Virus record (IMG/VR): IMGVR_UViG_3300028800_000117
Location: 1 to 54,209 of that record
From: a virus
Strand: one strand, 5' to 3'
Length of the DNA: 54,209 nt
The position numbers and the translations under genes were made by a program. Of the stretch, positions 37,586 to 45,638 are shown piece by piece (the stretch's first letter is position 1; every line of letters begins with the position of its first letter). The notes beneath the pieces are model-generated. The model saw only the letters and a list, made by a program, of their open reading frames with translations. It had not been told where the DNA came from and made no database searches.

Positions 37586-37905
37586 AGAACCCTTCTCAGG
37601 CCGCCAAATATTCCACGCTGGTAAACTTCGGTTTTCTTGGTTTGCACTTCAAGAATTTTGTCGGGCAACTTCTTTTCCAGCGTCTCGCGGATTTTGGCCG
37701 CTGCTTCAGCAACGGACAGAGTGGCGATGGCTTTCATATCCATCTCCGCGATGATCTCTTGGTAGTGGTCTGCAACGAACCGCTCCGCTACAAGGCGAGC
37801 TATTTCTGAAAGGATTGCGTTGTACGCGGGTTCGCGACTAAGAATTTCACTGAAGCGAAGTATTACGCTGTCGTCTGTTGCACTGTAACATTCCTTGACA
37901 ATCAT
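37582..37905 (-). CDS. Hypothetical helical protein
   Basis: Protein of 107 residues, MIVKECYSATDDSVILRFSE, nearly all helix (AYNAILSEIARLVAERFVADHYQEIIAEM in outline) and ending Lys/Arg-rich. The ATG overlaps the upstream stop. It sits inside the sugar cassette but no enzymatic feature is seen; a structural or chaperone-type partner is possible. Confidence 0.55.
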   Translation of the reverse strand: MIVKECYSATDDSVILRFSEILSREPAYNAILSEIARLVAERFVADHYQEIIAEMDMKAIATLSVAEAAAKIRETLEKKLPDKILEVQTKKTEVYQRGIFGGLRRVL

Positions 37906-38654
37906 CTGCCCTCCACCATCACCTTCTTCACAAACCAGTCTCCCGACGTCTGCTCGAACCCGATCCCCTGCAACAGCGGCACCCACTCTTCCACGTACCT
38001 GTCATTCACTTCCAAGTGCATCGGCATCCCGCCATCCGGCCCGCTGCCCGTAGCAAAGCGGTTGACCACGAAGAACCGGCCTCCCGGATTCAAACAGGCG
38101 TAGATTGCTGTCGCCCATTCGGGGATATTCGGGACATGCTCCAGAAAGTCGAATGACACCACGGCATCGAACTGCTGGCCGACAAGCGGGGTCGGGTCCC
38201 AAGAATCGGTCAGGAGTTGCTGCGGCGGGTTGAGACAGTACGTAGAAAGCCTTGCTGCGGCGAATAGGGCTGTCCTAGAGCCACGCAAATCGTGGTAGGT
38301 GGCCTCGAACCCCATCCGGGCGAGATAGAGCGTTAAATCGCCAATTCCGTCGCCCAGACACAGGACGCTCTTGACCCCCATGGCCTGAAGCGTTGTCGCC
38401 CCGCCGTAGCACATGCCAAAGTAATTGAACTCGGGATCAAGGTGGTAAGCGCTGAGTTCATAAATATATGAGTCTGTATTGCGATACCAGTCGAGCAACT
38501 CTTCTTCGGTCTTGGGATCTGCGCGGCGAAAGTCCTCGGTCACGGCGTGGTGCAGGATGAACCATCCCTCCGATAGCCTCGCAAGGCAGTCGTCGAACGG
38601 CAGGTTGAGGAATTGGGCGATCTCGGCGGCTCGCTCGATCAGCGTAGGCATCAT
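37902..38654 (-). CDS. SAM-dependent methyltransferase, class I
   Basis: Protein of 250 residues. The Rossmann motif I SVLCLGDGIGDLTLYLARMG (about 95-114), motif II-like ATYHDLRGS, and motif IV FDAVVSFDFLEHVPN (about 160-174), then LNPGGRFFVVNRF give a confident class I methyltransferase. Likely substrates in this context are sugars or lipid-linked glycans built by the neighbouring glycosyltransferases, though DNA or protein cannot be excluded. Confidence 0.9.
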   Translation of the reverse strand: MMPTLIERAAEIAQFLNLPFDDCLARLSEGWFILHHAVTEDFRRADPKTEEELLDWYRNTDSYIYELSAYHLDPEFNYFGMCYGGATTLQAMGVKSVLCLGDGIGDLTLYLARMGFEATYHDLRGSRTALFAAARLSTYCLNPPQQLLTDSWDPTPLVGQQFDAVVSFDFLEHVPNIPEWATAIYACLNPGGRFFVVNRFATGSGPDGGMPMHLEVNDRYVEEWVPLLQGIGFEQTSGDWFVKKVMVEGR

Positions 38655-39718
38655 ATGAAATTCGCGTGCACTCCCGGCTTCTTGACCTGCTCCAGTACTT
38701 CATTGAACCCGTTCCCGCGGCACAACAGCGGGCACTCCTCCAACGGCAGGTTGTTCACCATCGACCGCTTCTTCTCGCTATTCCACAGCGAAGGAAACGA
38801 CCTGTCGTTGATGTTGCCAATGATGAAGTCCTCATGCTCCATGTGGTGACAGCACAAGGTCACGTTGCCGCTGGCCGCGACTGCCGGCGTGAAGTGCACG
38901 AAGGCGCATTCGGTGTACCGGGGGATAACTCCGCTTTCGAGAATCTCGTACTTGGCGTCCGAGCACACAATCCTGGTTCTGCTGGTAGCCAGTTTCTTGG
39001 CCTCGGCAATGGCCGCGATGACCTCCTTCTGGCGGTCCAGCCGCTCGCCGGGATAGTGGAGCTCCTGCTTCCCCGGTTGGCGCAGCATCGGCCTGAACTG
39101 TAGGTAGTCCACTCCCAACCGAACCGCCAACTCGGCCGCTGGAACAATCTCCCGTATGCAGACCTCGCTTGGGTAGGTCAAAAACGCGAGCCCAACCGTA
39201 GCAAGGTTTGCTGAGGCGAGCGCGGCCTTCGTCTCGACCAGGTTCGCGATGCCGTCCAGAACGCGATTAAACTCGGCTTCGTCTTGCCCATGTGATCGGC
39301 GGAACTGCTCTGGAGAAGCAGCGTCGAGGCTGACCCTGACCCATACCAGGCGCGTCAAGATAGCCGCGGCAAGTTGTTTGGTAATGACAGAGCCGTTGGT
39401 GATCAGGCCCATCTCCGGACGGTGCTCACAGGAGATCAACTTCTCAAACTCAGGATGCAGTGTCGGCTCCGAACCGCCGGTGAGCGTTACGCTCTTGACG
39501 CCCAAATCCTGCAAGTCGCCAACCAGGCCAACGAACACATCCGCGTCCATCACGGCGCCGGTGAACCCCTGATACCCGGCTGTGCACATCGGGCAGGCGT
39601 GATTGCACTGCGAGTCGTAAGGGCAGATGTGCACGTTGATCGGAGTCGCTCTCCCGGTCGTGGCCCACGAGTGGATGTTCTCGAAGTGGTTAAGAATTTT
39701 TAGGGGTGATGGGTTCAT
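38651..39718 (-). CDS. Radical SAM protein with SPASM-like C-terminus
   Basis: Protein of 355 residues. The cluster-binding motif CNHACPMC (CxxxCxxC, about 38-45), the TGGSEPTLHP turn (about 79-88) and TNGS (about 107-110) define a radical SAM barrel. The C-terminal part has CAFVHFTPAVAASGNVTLCCHHMEH and CPLLCRG, a Cys pattern like SPASM/twitch domains that hold extra clusters. Such enzymes modify peptides or sugars. In this cassette, tailoring of a sugar or of a virion peptide is plausible. Overlaps the methyltransferase by four bases. Confidence 0.9.
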   Translation of the reverse strand: MNPSPLKILNHFENIHSWATTGRATPINVHICPYDSQCNHACPMCTAGYQGFTGAVMDADVFVGLVGDLQDLGVKSVTLTGGSEPTLHPEFEKLISCEHRPEMGLITNGSVITKQLAAAILTRLVWVRVSLDAASPEQFRRSHGQDEAEFNRVLDGIANLVETKAALASANLATVGLAFLTYPSEVCIREIVPAAELAVRLGVDYLQFRPMLRQPGKQELHYPGERLDRQKEVIAAIAEAKKLATSRTRIVCSDAKYEILESGVIPRYTECAFVHFTPAVAASGNVTLCCHHMEHEDFIIGNINDRSFPSLWNSEKKRSMVNNLPLEECPLLCRGNGFNEVLEQVKKPGVHANFI

Positions 39719-39726
39719 GCGTGCAT

Positions 39727-39738
39727 TCTACGCCTAGA
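39727..39738. promoter_or_regulatory. One-mismatch copy of the 12-base palindrome
   Basis: TCTACGCCTAGA lies in the 15-base gap between the radical SAM gene and the next glycosyltransferase, one base different from the repeated palindrome. Confidence 0.35.
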
Positions 39739-40429
39739 GTTCGTGGTTCTTTGCGCCGTATTTGCGCTCGAAAACTTCCCGATTCTGGTGAAACAGGTCG
39801 GCAGTATTCGGCCCGGTGCGGAATGTCGAATGTAACCCTGTGCTGTTCGGGTCGTGATCAGCGAAACACCCGTCCCAAATGCCGATCTTGTAACCTGCGC
39901 GCCGCACCCGCAGGCAGTACGAGTCGTCCTCGAAGCCGTAGCCAGTGAACTCTTCGTCCATCATTCCAACTTCGAGCAGCGTCCGGTCAGGAATGAAAAC
40001 GCAGATGAAGCACACGATGCGCGGATCCTCGCGCAACCCGATGTTCCTGCACCGCTGGTTTGGATTGCCGACTACGTTGGTCGAGGCCGCAATGACGCCG
40101 TACTCCTGATTTTGGTTCCACTGATCTTCGAGTCCCTGAAAGCCGAGGGGTGTGCGGAGTAGCGCGTCGTCGTTTAGCAGGACTACGTGCAGCGCCCCGG
40201 CTTTCATTGCCGCCTGGATGCCAATATTGGCGTTGCGGGCGAAGCAGAACGTGTCGTCGTGGTTCACGATCTGGCAGTTGTACAAGGTCATCCACGGTGC
40301 CTTGCCGTTTCCCCGGCTGCAATCCCACACGAGAACAACTGGTATCTCTGGCTCGCAGTCGCGTAGAGCCGCGATGCACGCGTGAGCGTTCTTCTCGGTG
40401 CGGGACAGAATTACGACGGAGGTGTTCAT
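39734..40429 (-). CDS. Family-2 glycosyltransferase
   Basis: Protein of 231 residues from an ATG in a TAATG junction (MNTSVVILSRTEKNAHACIA). The GT-A core shows CFARNANIGIQAAMKAGALHVVLLNDDALL (about 82-111) with NDD metal ligand, MDEEFTGYGFEDDSYCLRVRRAGYK (about 175-200) as the rhamnosyl/galactosyl-type ED site. Rhamnosyltransferase-like, based on this pattern; acceptor unknown. It starts the left half of the cassette. Confidence 0.88.
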   Translation of the reverse strand: MNTSVVILSRTEKNAHACIAALRDCEPEIPVVLVWDCSRGNGKAPWMTLYNCQIVNHDDTFCFARNANIGIQAAMKAGALHVVLLNDDALLRTPLGFQGLEDQWNQNQEYGVIAASTNVVGNPNQRCRNIGLREDPRIVCFICVFIPDRTLLEVGMMDEEFTGYGFEDDSYCLRVRRAGYKIGIWDGCFADHDPNSTGLHSTFRTGPNTADLFHQNREVFERKYGAKNHEL

Positions 40430-40629
40430 TAAGCCTTCTTTGCAGATTCGAAGCTGTCGATGCACTCTTGGCACACAATAACTCGTTTCGGCCCCGTGCA
40501 TAGGTAATGCCGTAATCCGGAAATGTCGAGTTTCCCGGCGTGCATAAGCGGGCCCTCCAGATTCATTACCTGCCCGACCGGAATCCGCTCTTTCGTTTCA
40601 TCGTCTTCAAGAATGAGATTGAGGCTCAT
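40429..40629 (-). CDS. Small hypothetical protein
   Basis: Protein of 66 residues with two short strands (LNLILEDDETKERIPVGQV) and a C-terminal CQECIDSFESA. Cys pairs may hold metal. Shares a base with the glycosyltransferase start, so probably co-translated with it. Confidence 0.55.
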   Translation of the reverse strand: MSLNLILEDDETKERIPVGQVMNLEGPLMHAGKLDISGLRHYLCTGPKRVIVCQECIDSFESAKKA

Positions 40630-41159
40630 TTCACCGCCTGCAACGAGATGGTAAGTTTCGACACTTCGTTCGGATACTGATTCTGAACCTCGCCCGTCAC
40701 CTTGAACCGCGCCTCGATGCCATACGATTTGCCGAACCGCTCGCGCTCAGGCACTCCGTCGGTAAAGTAGAAGAACGTGTTACGCGACCAAAACGTAACA
40801 TGGGTAGGATCTTGCCACGCGCCGCGCCCATCAGTCGTCGGGATGAAGATGTGAATCACGCCGCCCGGCTTCAGGACACGCCAGATTTCGTTCATCAGAG
40901 CGATGATGGGGTACTTGACGGGCTGACGCTTCAAGTGAAGAGATACGCCCTCGACTACCGATGAATCAGTCGTCGGCCAGATGTGTTCGAGGATGTCGTC
41001 TGCAACGATCTCGTCAACGCTGCTGGTTTCCCACGGCCACGGCAGTTGTTCCAGATCGACAACGAGGTCGGCAGGTTCGCAGCGGTCAACGTTGGTGAAG
41101 CCGTCGCCGCGCAATCTATCGCTACATCCGAGGTTTAACTTAACTAGCTTGTCATTCAT
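40626..41159 (-). CDS. SAM-dependent methyltransferase
   Basis: Protein of 177 residues. KLVKLNLGCSDRLRGDGFTNVD (about 4-25) is motif I of class I methyltransferases of the compact type; VDEIVADDILEHIWP (about 48-62) is motif IV; EIWRVLKPGGVIHIFIP (about 90-106) follows. Small methyltransferases of this kind modify sugars or phenolic groups. Its promoter is of the phage type, and the start codon lies close to the -10, so a leaderless mRNA is likely. Confidence 0.85.
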   Translation of the reverse strand: MNDKLVKLNLGCSDRLRGDGFTNVDRCEPADLVVDLEQLPWPWETSSVDEIVADDILEHIWPTTDSSVVEGVSLHLKRQPVKYPIIALMNEIWRVLKPGGVIHIFIPTTDGRGAWQDPTHVTFWSRNTFFYFTDGVPERERFGKSYGIEARFKVTGEVQNQYPNEVSKLTISLQAVK

Positions 41160-41166
41160 GCTTGCA

Positions 41167-41196
41167 AATGTACATGCAAGCGTCAGACAGTGGCAA
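41167..41196 (-). promoter_or_regulatory. Promoter of the sugar cassette
   Basis: TTGCCA, 18 bases, TACATT, with the box ACGCTTGCATG in the spacer. The -10 is only eight bases from the methyltransferase start. Confidence 0.65.
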
Positions 41197-41476
41197 GAGT
41201 TTTTTCTGGCTCAGGAACCGGCTCCGTCCAGTCGGCAGGACGGTTGACGCCGAACACGCCCTTACCGGCGCAGGGAGCGCATGTGCTGCTCATCGTGCCA
41301 GAGGCCGCACCGGCGACAGGAACTGTGGTTTGACCCGTAGCGTTGCAGTTCGTGCAATCAGCGACAAACCCGCGTCCTTTGCAATGGTCGCAATTCGTGA
41401 TGACGCCCTCACTGATCTTGCACATCGGGCAAACATGGACGGCACCGTGGTACTGGCTGACATCGTTCTTCGGCAT
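41183..41476 (-). CDS. DnaJ-type cysteine-rich zinc protein
   Basis: Protein of 97 residues from the ATG with AAGGAG at a normal distance (MPKNDVSQYHG). Four CxxC units, CPMCKISEG, CDHCKGRGF, CTNCNATGQ and CAPCAGKGVFG, reproduce the CxxCxGxG pattern of DnaJ zinc centres and of anti-TRAP-like proteins, binding two zincs. No J domain is present. Function could be protein or RNA binding. It ends inside the promoter region of the sugar cassette. Confidence 0.8.
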   Translation of the reverse strand: MPKNDVSQYHGAVHVCPMCKISEGVITNCDHCKGRGFVADCTNCNATGQTTVPVAGAASGTMSSTCAPCAGKGVFGVNRPADWTEPVPEPEKTLATV

Positions 41477-41486
41477 TGACATCTCC

Positions 41487-42179
41487 TTAGCGAGCGGTCG
41501 ATTGCGGTACTCCGACTTGTATACCAAGGTTCCGACTAAAAATATAGGGGTCGCGCCTGTCGGACAGTTCTGTGAGGCGCTTCGCCTGGTCGAGATATTC
41601 TCCGTACAGTGCGAGCGACTGCTCGAAGTCGGCACCGCCCTCTTTAATCCGGCACCAGTGTGCCGCATACATCTCAAGGGCACTCTCGATTTCATTTTGA
41701 AAAGGAATGACCACAGAACTGTCGTAAGGCCAAGTTTCTGTTGTAACAAGTTGAAGACCCGTAACCGTTACTGGTTCTGGAACCGATACCGCTGGGTGAA
41801 CGCCAAACGCTGTTAATCCTAGTGGCCACCAACGCTCGACCGCATCGCCGAGATCGTTCTGCCATGTACTCTGCCACGATGCTTGAGTGAAGTCCATGTC
41901 CCAGAGCGTCAGCTTATATAGCGCGCCACTGGCTCCATAGATATTGGTAATGCAAAGAAGGTCGGGCGGTAGTTGCTGCCAAATCGAATTCGGCTGCAGG
42001 GTGTACGGCACGTTCACAAAATTGGTCGGCCTCCCCACGAGCAGTAAGAGGTCCGAGCAGGCTTCAACCAAGGCCGAGTAAATTTCCGTATTTAGCTGCC
42101 AAAATGTCGGGGAATTTGGGTCGAGCTCCTCCAGGCGGCTGCACACCTGCGGAGCGAGTTGTCCGATTGTGGTCGGCAT
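41487..42179 (-). CDS. Putative head-tail adaptor protein
   Basis: Protein of 230 residues, MPTTIGQLAPQVCSRLEELD. N-terminal helices with ALVEACSDLLLLVG, a middle beta part, and a C-terminal helical segment (NEIESALEMYAAHWCRIKEGGADFEQ in outline, then LALYGEYLDQAKRLTEL) have the adaptor plan: N-terminal ring-forming helices and a helical tail inserting into the portal/neck. It is followed by the tail fibre gene upstream and the Cys-rich protein downstream. Assigned by position and pattern. Confidence 0.55.
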   Translation of the reverse strand: MPTTIGQLAPQVCSRLEELDPNSPTFWQLNTEIYSALVEACSDLLLLVGRPTNFVNVPYTLQPNSIWQQLPPDLLCITNIYGASGALYKLTLWDMDFTQASWQSTWQNDLGDAVERWWPLGLTAFGVHPAVSVPEPVTVTGLQLVTTETWPYDSSVVIPFQNEIESALEMYAAHWCRIKEGGADFEQSLALYGEYLDQAKRLTELSDRRDPYIFSRNLGIQVGVPQSTAR

Positions 42180-42188
42180 CAGACGGGA

Positions 42189-44447
42189 TTATTGTACGTG
42201 GGCGGATTCGCGAAGGGTAGAAATTTCTGCTTTCAACTGCTCAATCTCCGCCTGCTGCTCTTTCACGGCGTTCACGAGCGCGGCAATGATCGGACGATCA
42301 GCCAGGGTTAGGTACTCGGTGCCGTCGTGCTCTTCGTGCCCCACAGCCTCTGGGATGGCCTGCTGCACGTTCTGCGCGATAAATCCAGCTTGGGTAAGAT
42401 CAGCCGGGAATCCGGTAATCTTCTGCCCCTTATCATTCCAGCGATAGAGTTGCGGAGACAACTGCATGATCGCTTCAAGCCCACGACTGAACGGGGCCAC
42501 GATGTTCTTCAGTCGAGCGTCCGATGTTCCGGTGAGGACGGTGACGCCACCCAACTTAGTCTGTATTGCCGTGACCGCCGAGAACGAACCTGCGGTCACT
42601 CCCGCTGTGCCGTTATAAGAGAGCGTGCCACCTCCGCTGGCGAGGTTCACGTTGCCGGAGGTGTTGATGGCCACTCCGACCGTTGAGCCGCCGACGAGGT
42701 TACACGCTACGCTCGACCAACCACAGTTATAGACAGCTGTGATCGGCGTCGGGCCGCCGCTGCCCGTCTGATAGGCCACGTTGTAGAGCGTTGCGCCGCC
42801 GCCGTTGGTGGTGATGACCTGGCCGCTGAAATTGTTGTCGGCGGTGTAGTTGTTGGCGATGGCAAGTCCGCCAGAGATGGAGCCACGAAAGACACTAGAG
42901 ATGGCCAGCGGTAGTCCACTTCCAACTGCGAGGCCAATGTTGTTGTTGAGGTAGTACTGACCTGGAGCGCGTAGGTTAGTTCCGTCGGAGAACAGGTACT
43001 CGTTGCCCGTAGTGCCGGGAAAGTACCAGCTGCCTGCGGCGATGGCGGTCGAGCCGATTGCTAACGACACTCCATCTGCGTGGAACACAGTGTTATTGGA
43101 CGCTCCACCTTTGGTGTTTTCGGCAGTTAGTTGCAGTCCGGCCAAGGAATTGCCGCTGTTGTTCTCTACTATCGCTCCGCCTATTGTGGCCGGAAGATTG
43201 CCTTCGATGATTAGTCCGTTGCTGCTGGAACGGCCATTCACCTGAGCATATAAACTGTTGACTCCGCCCTGAACAGAGCATCCCGTCGCGCTCGATCCCG
43301 GATTTGCTCCCACGCCAGTCACGGTGAAGGTTGTCGTGCCAGTACCTCCCGACGCGATCAGCTTGGCACCGCTCTGCGCGATGTTGTAGGCCGAAGTTGA
43401 GCAGCTGGTGACGAATACCGACGTGCTTGTGGCGATGTAGTCCCACGGCCACGTCCCAGTGCCAATAGTGTACGTGAACGTGCCGCCGTTGGGAGACGAC
43501 CACGCCGCCGTCGCGGTGATCGGGGTGCCGTCCCCAGCCGCACCGTAGTACCAACCCATGCCTGTATCGAGGTAGTAGTTGCAGAACTTTTCCGTACCCG
43601 TGCTCACCGCAAACTGGCAGGTCTGCCAGCGCGTGTAGGCACCGTTCGTGCCCTGAATGATGTTGTGATACTCCATCGTGTCGGTGCCAGCGCCGGAGAG
43701 GTTGTAGTCGCCCTCTATCTGGTTCCAGATAGCACCGAAGGAGTTGCTGATTACTCCTCCCCCCTGCGCCGCGTTCCACCCGGAGATGATGACGGGGTCC
43801 CAAACCCCGTTATAGCTGGAGCCAGACATGCTGGTGCGGTAGATGTTGCCCGTCCCTTGGTCAACCCAATCGAGCAAGTTCTGTCCGCTGTTGGCCGGTG
43901 ACCCTAAGTTGATGTCGGCGCTGCCCGCGTGCGTCCCTGTCGAGAAGTTCAACGACTGGTTAACTGCCGTGGTCGTCAGGTTGGATAGCGCCGTGTTGGC
44001 GCACGTCGGCTGTCCGCACGCCCCTGTACCGCTTCCGCTACCACTGTTCGTTCTCGCCGATGCCGTCGACGTCGATAGGCTGACCGTAGCCGTACCACCA
44101 GAGAACGATGAACCCCTAACCCTGAAATTGGTCAGTCCGGCCGCGTTCACCTGCCAGGTTCCAACTCCGGTAGTTGAGGTCACCGCAGTCGTGGAGTTTA
44201 GCGGAGTGACATTGGTCGCCACGTAGTTGACGCCATCGCCGGTCGATTCAAACTGCAATGTTCCAGTGAACGAACCCGTTACTGTGACCACTACACCGCC
44301 GGTCCCGGGACCCAACGACGCGATAACGCAGGTTGTCGACAGCGAGCAGTCCCCGCCGGCGGTGCTGATCGTGCCCGTGGTAATCGCCCACAGTCTCCCT
44401 GCCATCAACGCAACAGCAAGAACGACCGCGGCGCGCGCAAGTTTCAT
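42189..44447 (-). CDS. Tail fibre with S74 chaperone domain and predicted signal peptide
   Basis: Protein of 752 residues. Unusually it begins with a classical Sec signal (MKLARAAVVLAVALMAGRLW with A-I cleavage site); GAAAGGAGAG precedes the ATG. The shaft is Gly/Thr/Ser/Asn-rich beta (GGG, GTG, NGG repeats) with no cysteine-rich tip. At about 640 the intramolecular chaperone starts with TSDARLKNIVAPF; ISDARLK-type Ser is the autocleavage site of S74 peptidases. It continues through FIAQNVQQAIPEAV to a coiled coil (QQAEIEQLKAEISTLRE). Function is host attachment after trimer folding and chaperone removal. Confidence 0.88.
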   Translation of the reverse strand: MKLARAAVVLAVALMAGRLWAITTGTISTAGGDCSLSTTCVIASLGPGTGGVVVTVTGSFTGTLQFESTGDGVNYVATNVTPLNSTTAVTSTTGVGTWQVNAAGLTNFRVRGSSFSGGTATVSLSTSTASARTNSGSGSGTGACGQPTCANTALSNLTTTAVNQSLNFSTGTHAGSADINLGSPANSGQNLLDWVDQGTGNIYRTSMSGSSYNGVWDPVIISGWNAAQGGGVISNSFGAIWNQIEGDYNLSGAGTDTMEYHNIIQGTNGAYTRWQTCQFAVSTGTEKFCNYYLDTGMGWYYGAAGDGTPITATAAWSSPNGGTFTYTIGTGTWPWDYIATSTSVFVTSCSTSAYNIAQSGAKLIASGGTGTTTFTVTGVGANPGSSATGCSVQGGVNSLYAQVNGRSSSNGLIIEGNLPATIGGAIVENNSGNSLAGLQLTAENTKGGASNNTVFHADGVSLAIGSTAIAAGSWYFPGTTGNEYLFSDGTNLRAPGQYYLNNNIGLAVGSGLPLAISSVFRGSISGGLAIANNYTADNNFSGQVITTNGGGATLYNVAYQTGSGGPTPITAVYNCGWSSVACNLVGGSTVGVAINTSGNVNLASGGGTLSYNGTAGVTAGSFSAVTAIQTKLGGVTVLTGTSDARLKNIVAPFSRGLEAIMQLSPQLYRWNDKGQKITGFPADLTQAGFIAQNVQQAIPEAVGHEEHDGTEYLTLADRPIIAALVNAVKEQQAEIEQLKAEISTLRESAHVQ

Positions 44448-44463
44448 GGTGCTCTCCTTTCGT

Positions 44464-45045
44464 TTAGAACTCGTCCCAGCTTGCAATGAAGGTGTCGGTC
44501 CCGGTGCCGTAGATCCAGAACTCGATTGTCTGGTACGGGTTGAACTGGCTGCCGGAGAACCTGCGGAATGGCTCGGTAGCCGTTGACTGGATGATGCCGA
44601 ACAGCGCCGCCGAGGTCGGAGACACGTCGGAACCGTTGCCGATGTAGATGTTGCCCAGCGACGTTTGGCGGTCGATGACCAGGTTCGCAAACGGCTGATT
44701 GAGCACAAAGTATTCGCCGCTGACGTGGTTGTTCTGGAGCCCCTGGACGATGATGATGTCGAACGGCGAGTGCGTGGTGATCGTCTTGATAATGCCGCCG
44801 TCGATGGACGAATACGGGTAGGCGAAGTTGCCCTTCGGAGCGATCGCTACCCTGTCTCCGACCCGGAAGCCTTTCGAGCTCGACACCGGAATGTACGAGA
44901 GCGCTTCGTTGCTGCCGGGCTTCGTGTTGCCGGTGAACTGATCGGGAGCCAGCGACCCGTTGGCGCCGAGAGTCGTCCCAAACAACGGTTGCGACACGTT
45001 CGAACTGGCGATGGTCTGGACACCAAAAGAACGAATGACGCTCAC
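44464..45045 (-). CDS. Beta-rich virion protein, putative fibre or collar
   Basis: Protein of 193 residues (MSVIRSFGVQTIASSNVSQP), rich in strands and Gly/Ser turns, with GFRVGDRVAIAPKGNFAYP and VLNQPFANLVIDRQTSLGNIYIGNGSDV in outline. The composition and its place directly before the tail fibre suggest a fibre-attachment or capsid-decoration protein. Confidence 0.5.
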   Translation of the reverse strand: MSVIRSFGVQTIASSNVSQPLFGTTLGANGSLAPDQFTGNTKPGSNEALSYIPVSSSKGFRVGDRVAIAPKGNFAYPYSSIDGGIIKTITTHSPFDIIIVQGLQNNHVSGEYFVLNQPFANLVIDRQTSLGNIYIGNGSDVSPTSAALFGIIQSTATEPFRRFSGSQFNPYQTIEFWIYGTGTDTFIASWDEF

Positions 45046-45048
45046 GCT

Positions 45049-45306
45049 TTACCCCCTCTTGTTGCTTGACGGGAATTTCAGTCCGCCCATGCCGCGCTTC
45101 GCGTTGCGGAGAATGTCGGCGGGACCTTCGACGAATGAACCGCTGGCCTCGTCGTATCGCGTCTCAGTCGCGAGCCGCGAGCGGTCAACGTAGTAGTTGC
45201 TGGTTCCATCCTTGCTGTTGACCGGGATGTCCACCACTCCGCCGTTGACTCTGCGGTAGGTATCGTGAACGCAGTCCGATGGGTCACGCTGCCGTTTCTT
45301 TGCCAT
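45049..45306 (-). CDS. Small basic virion-region protein
   Basis: Protein of 85 residues, MAKKRQRDPSDCVHDTYRR, mixed with acidic turns and a Lys/Arg C-terminus (NAKRGMGGLKFPSSNKRG). The ATG shares a base with the upstream stop (TGATG). No family recognised. Confidence 0.5.
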   Translation of the reverse strand: MAKKRQRDPSDCVHDTYRRVNGGVVDIPVNSKDGTSNYYVDRSRLATETRYDEASGSFVEGPADILRNAKRGMGGLKFPSSNKRG

Positions 45307-45638
45307 CACGCACTCCTGAACTTTCTGCGGTAGAAATCTGCCGGGGTGAAGACCTTTTGCTGAGGCGGCCCCTGATTTTCGGCGTTCATGTTGTGCAGGA
45401 CATGAGCAAAGTCATATCTTTTTTCGGCTTCACCCAACTGCCTGCCAGACGTGACGCGCACTTTGTTTCCTCTTTCATCGACCACGTGATCTAATACGAG
45501 GTCCCCATAGGGGTTCACATAGGCCGACCTGCGCTCCCGTGCCTCTTTCGCGCAGCGACAGTCCACACCCAAGAACTTGCCCCCTGCATACCTAGTACGG
45601 TAGCAAGTTTCCCCGCAGTTGTCGCAAACATTGGCCAT
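45306..45638 (-). CDS. Zinc-ribbon protein in the structural operon
   Basis: Protein of 110 residues starting MANVCDNCGETCYRTRYAGG, with CDNCGETC and CRCAKEARERR providing a probable four-Cys ribbon; the rest includes YGDLVLDHVVDERGNKVRV and ends with FTPADFYRRKFR. TGATG junctions on both sides. Role unknown. Confidence 0.6.
   Translation of the reverse strand: MANVCDNCGETCYRTRYAGGKFLGVDCRCAKEARERRSAYVNPYGDLVLDHVVDERGNKVRVTSGRQLGEAEKRYDFAHVLHNMNAENQGPPQQKVFTPADFYRRKFRSA

Noticed and set aside
42189-44447. Diversity-generating retroelement target in the tail fibre
   Set aside because: No reverse transcriptase, accessory gene or template repeat was found in the window.
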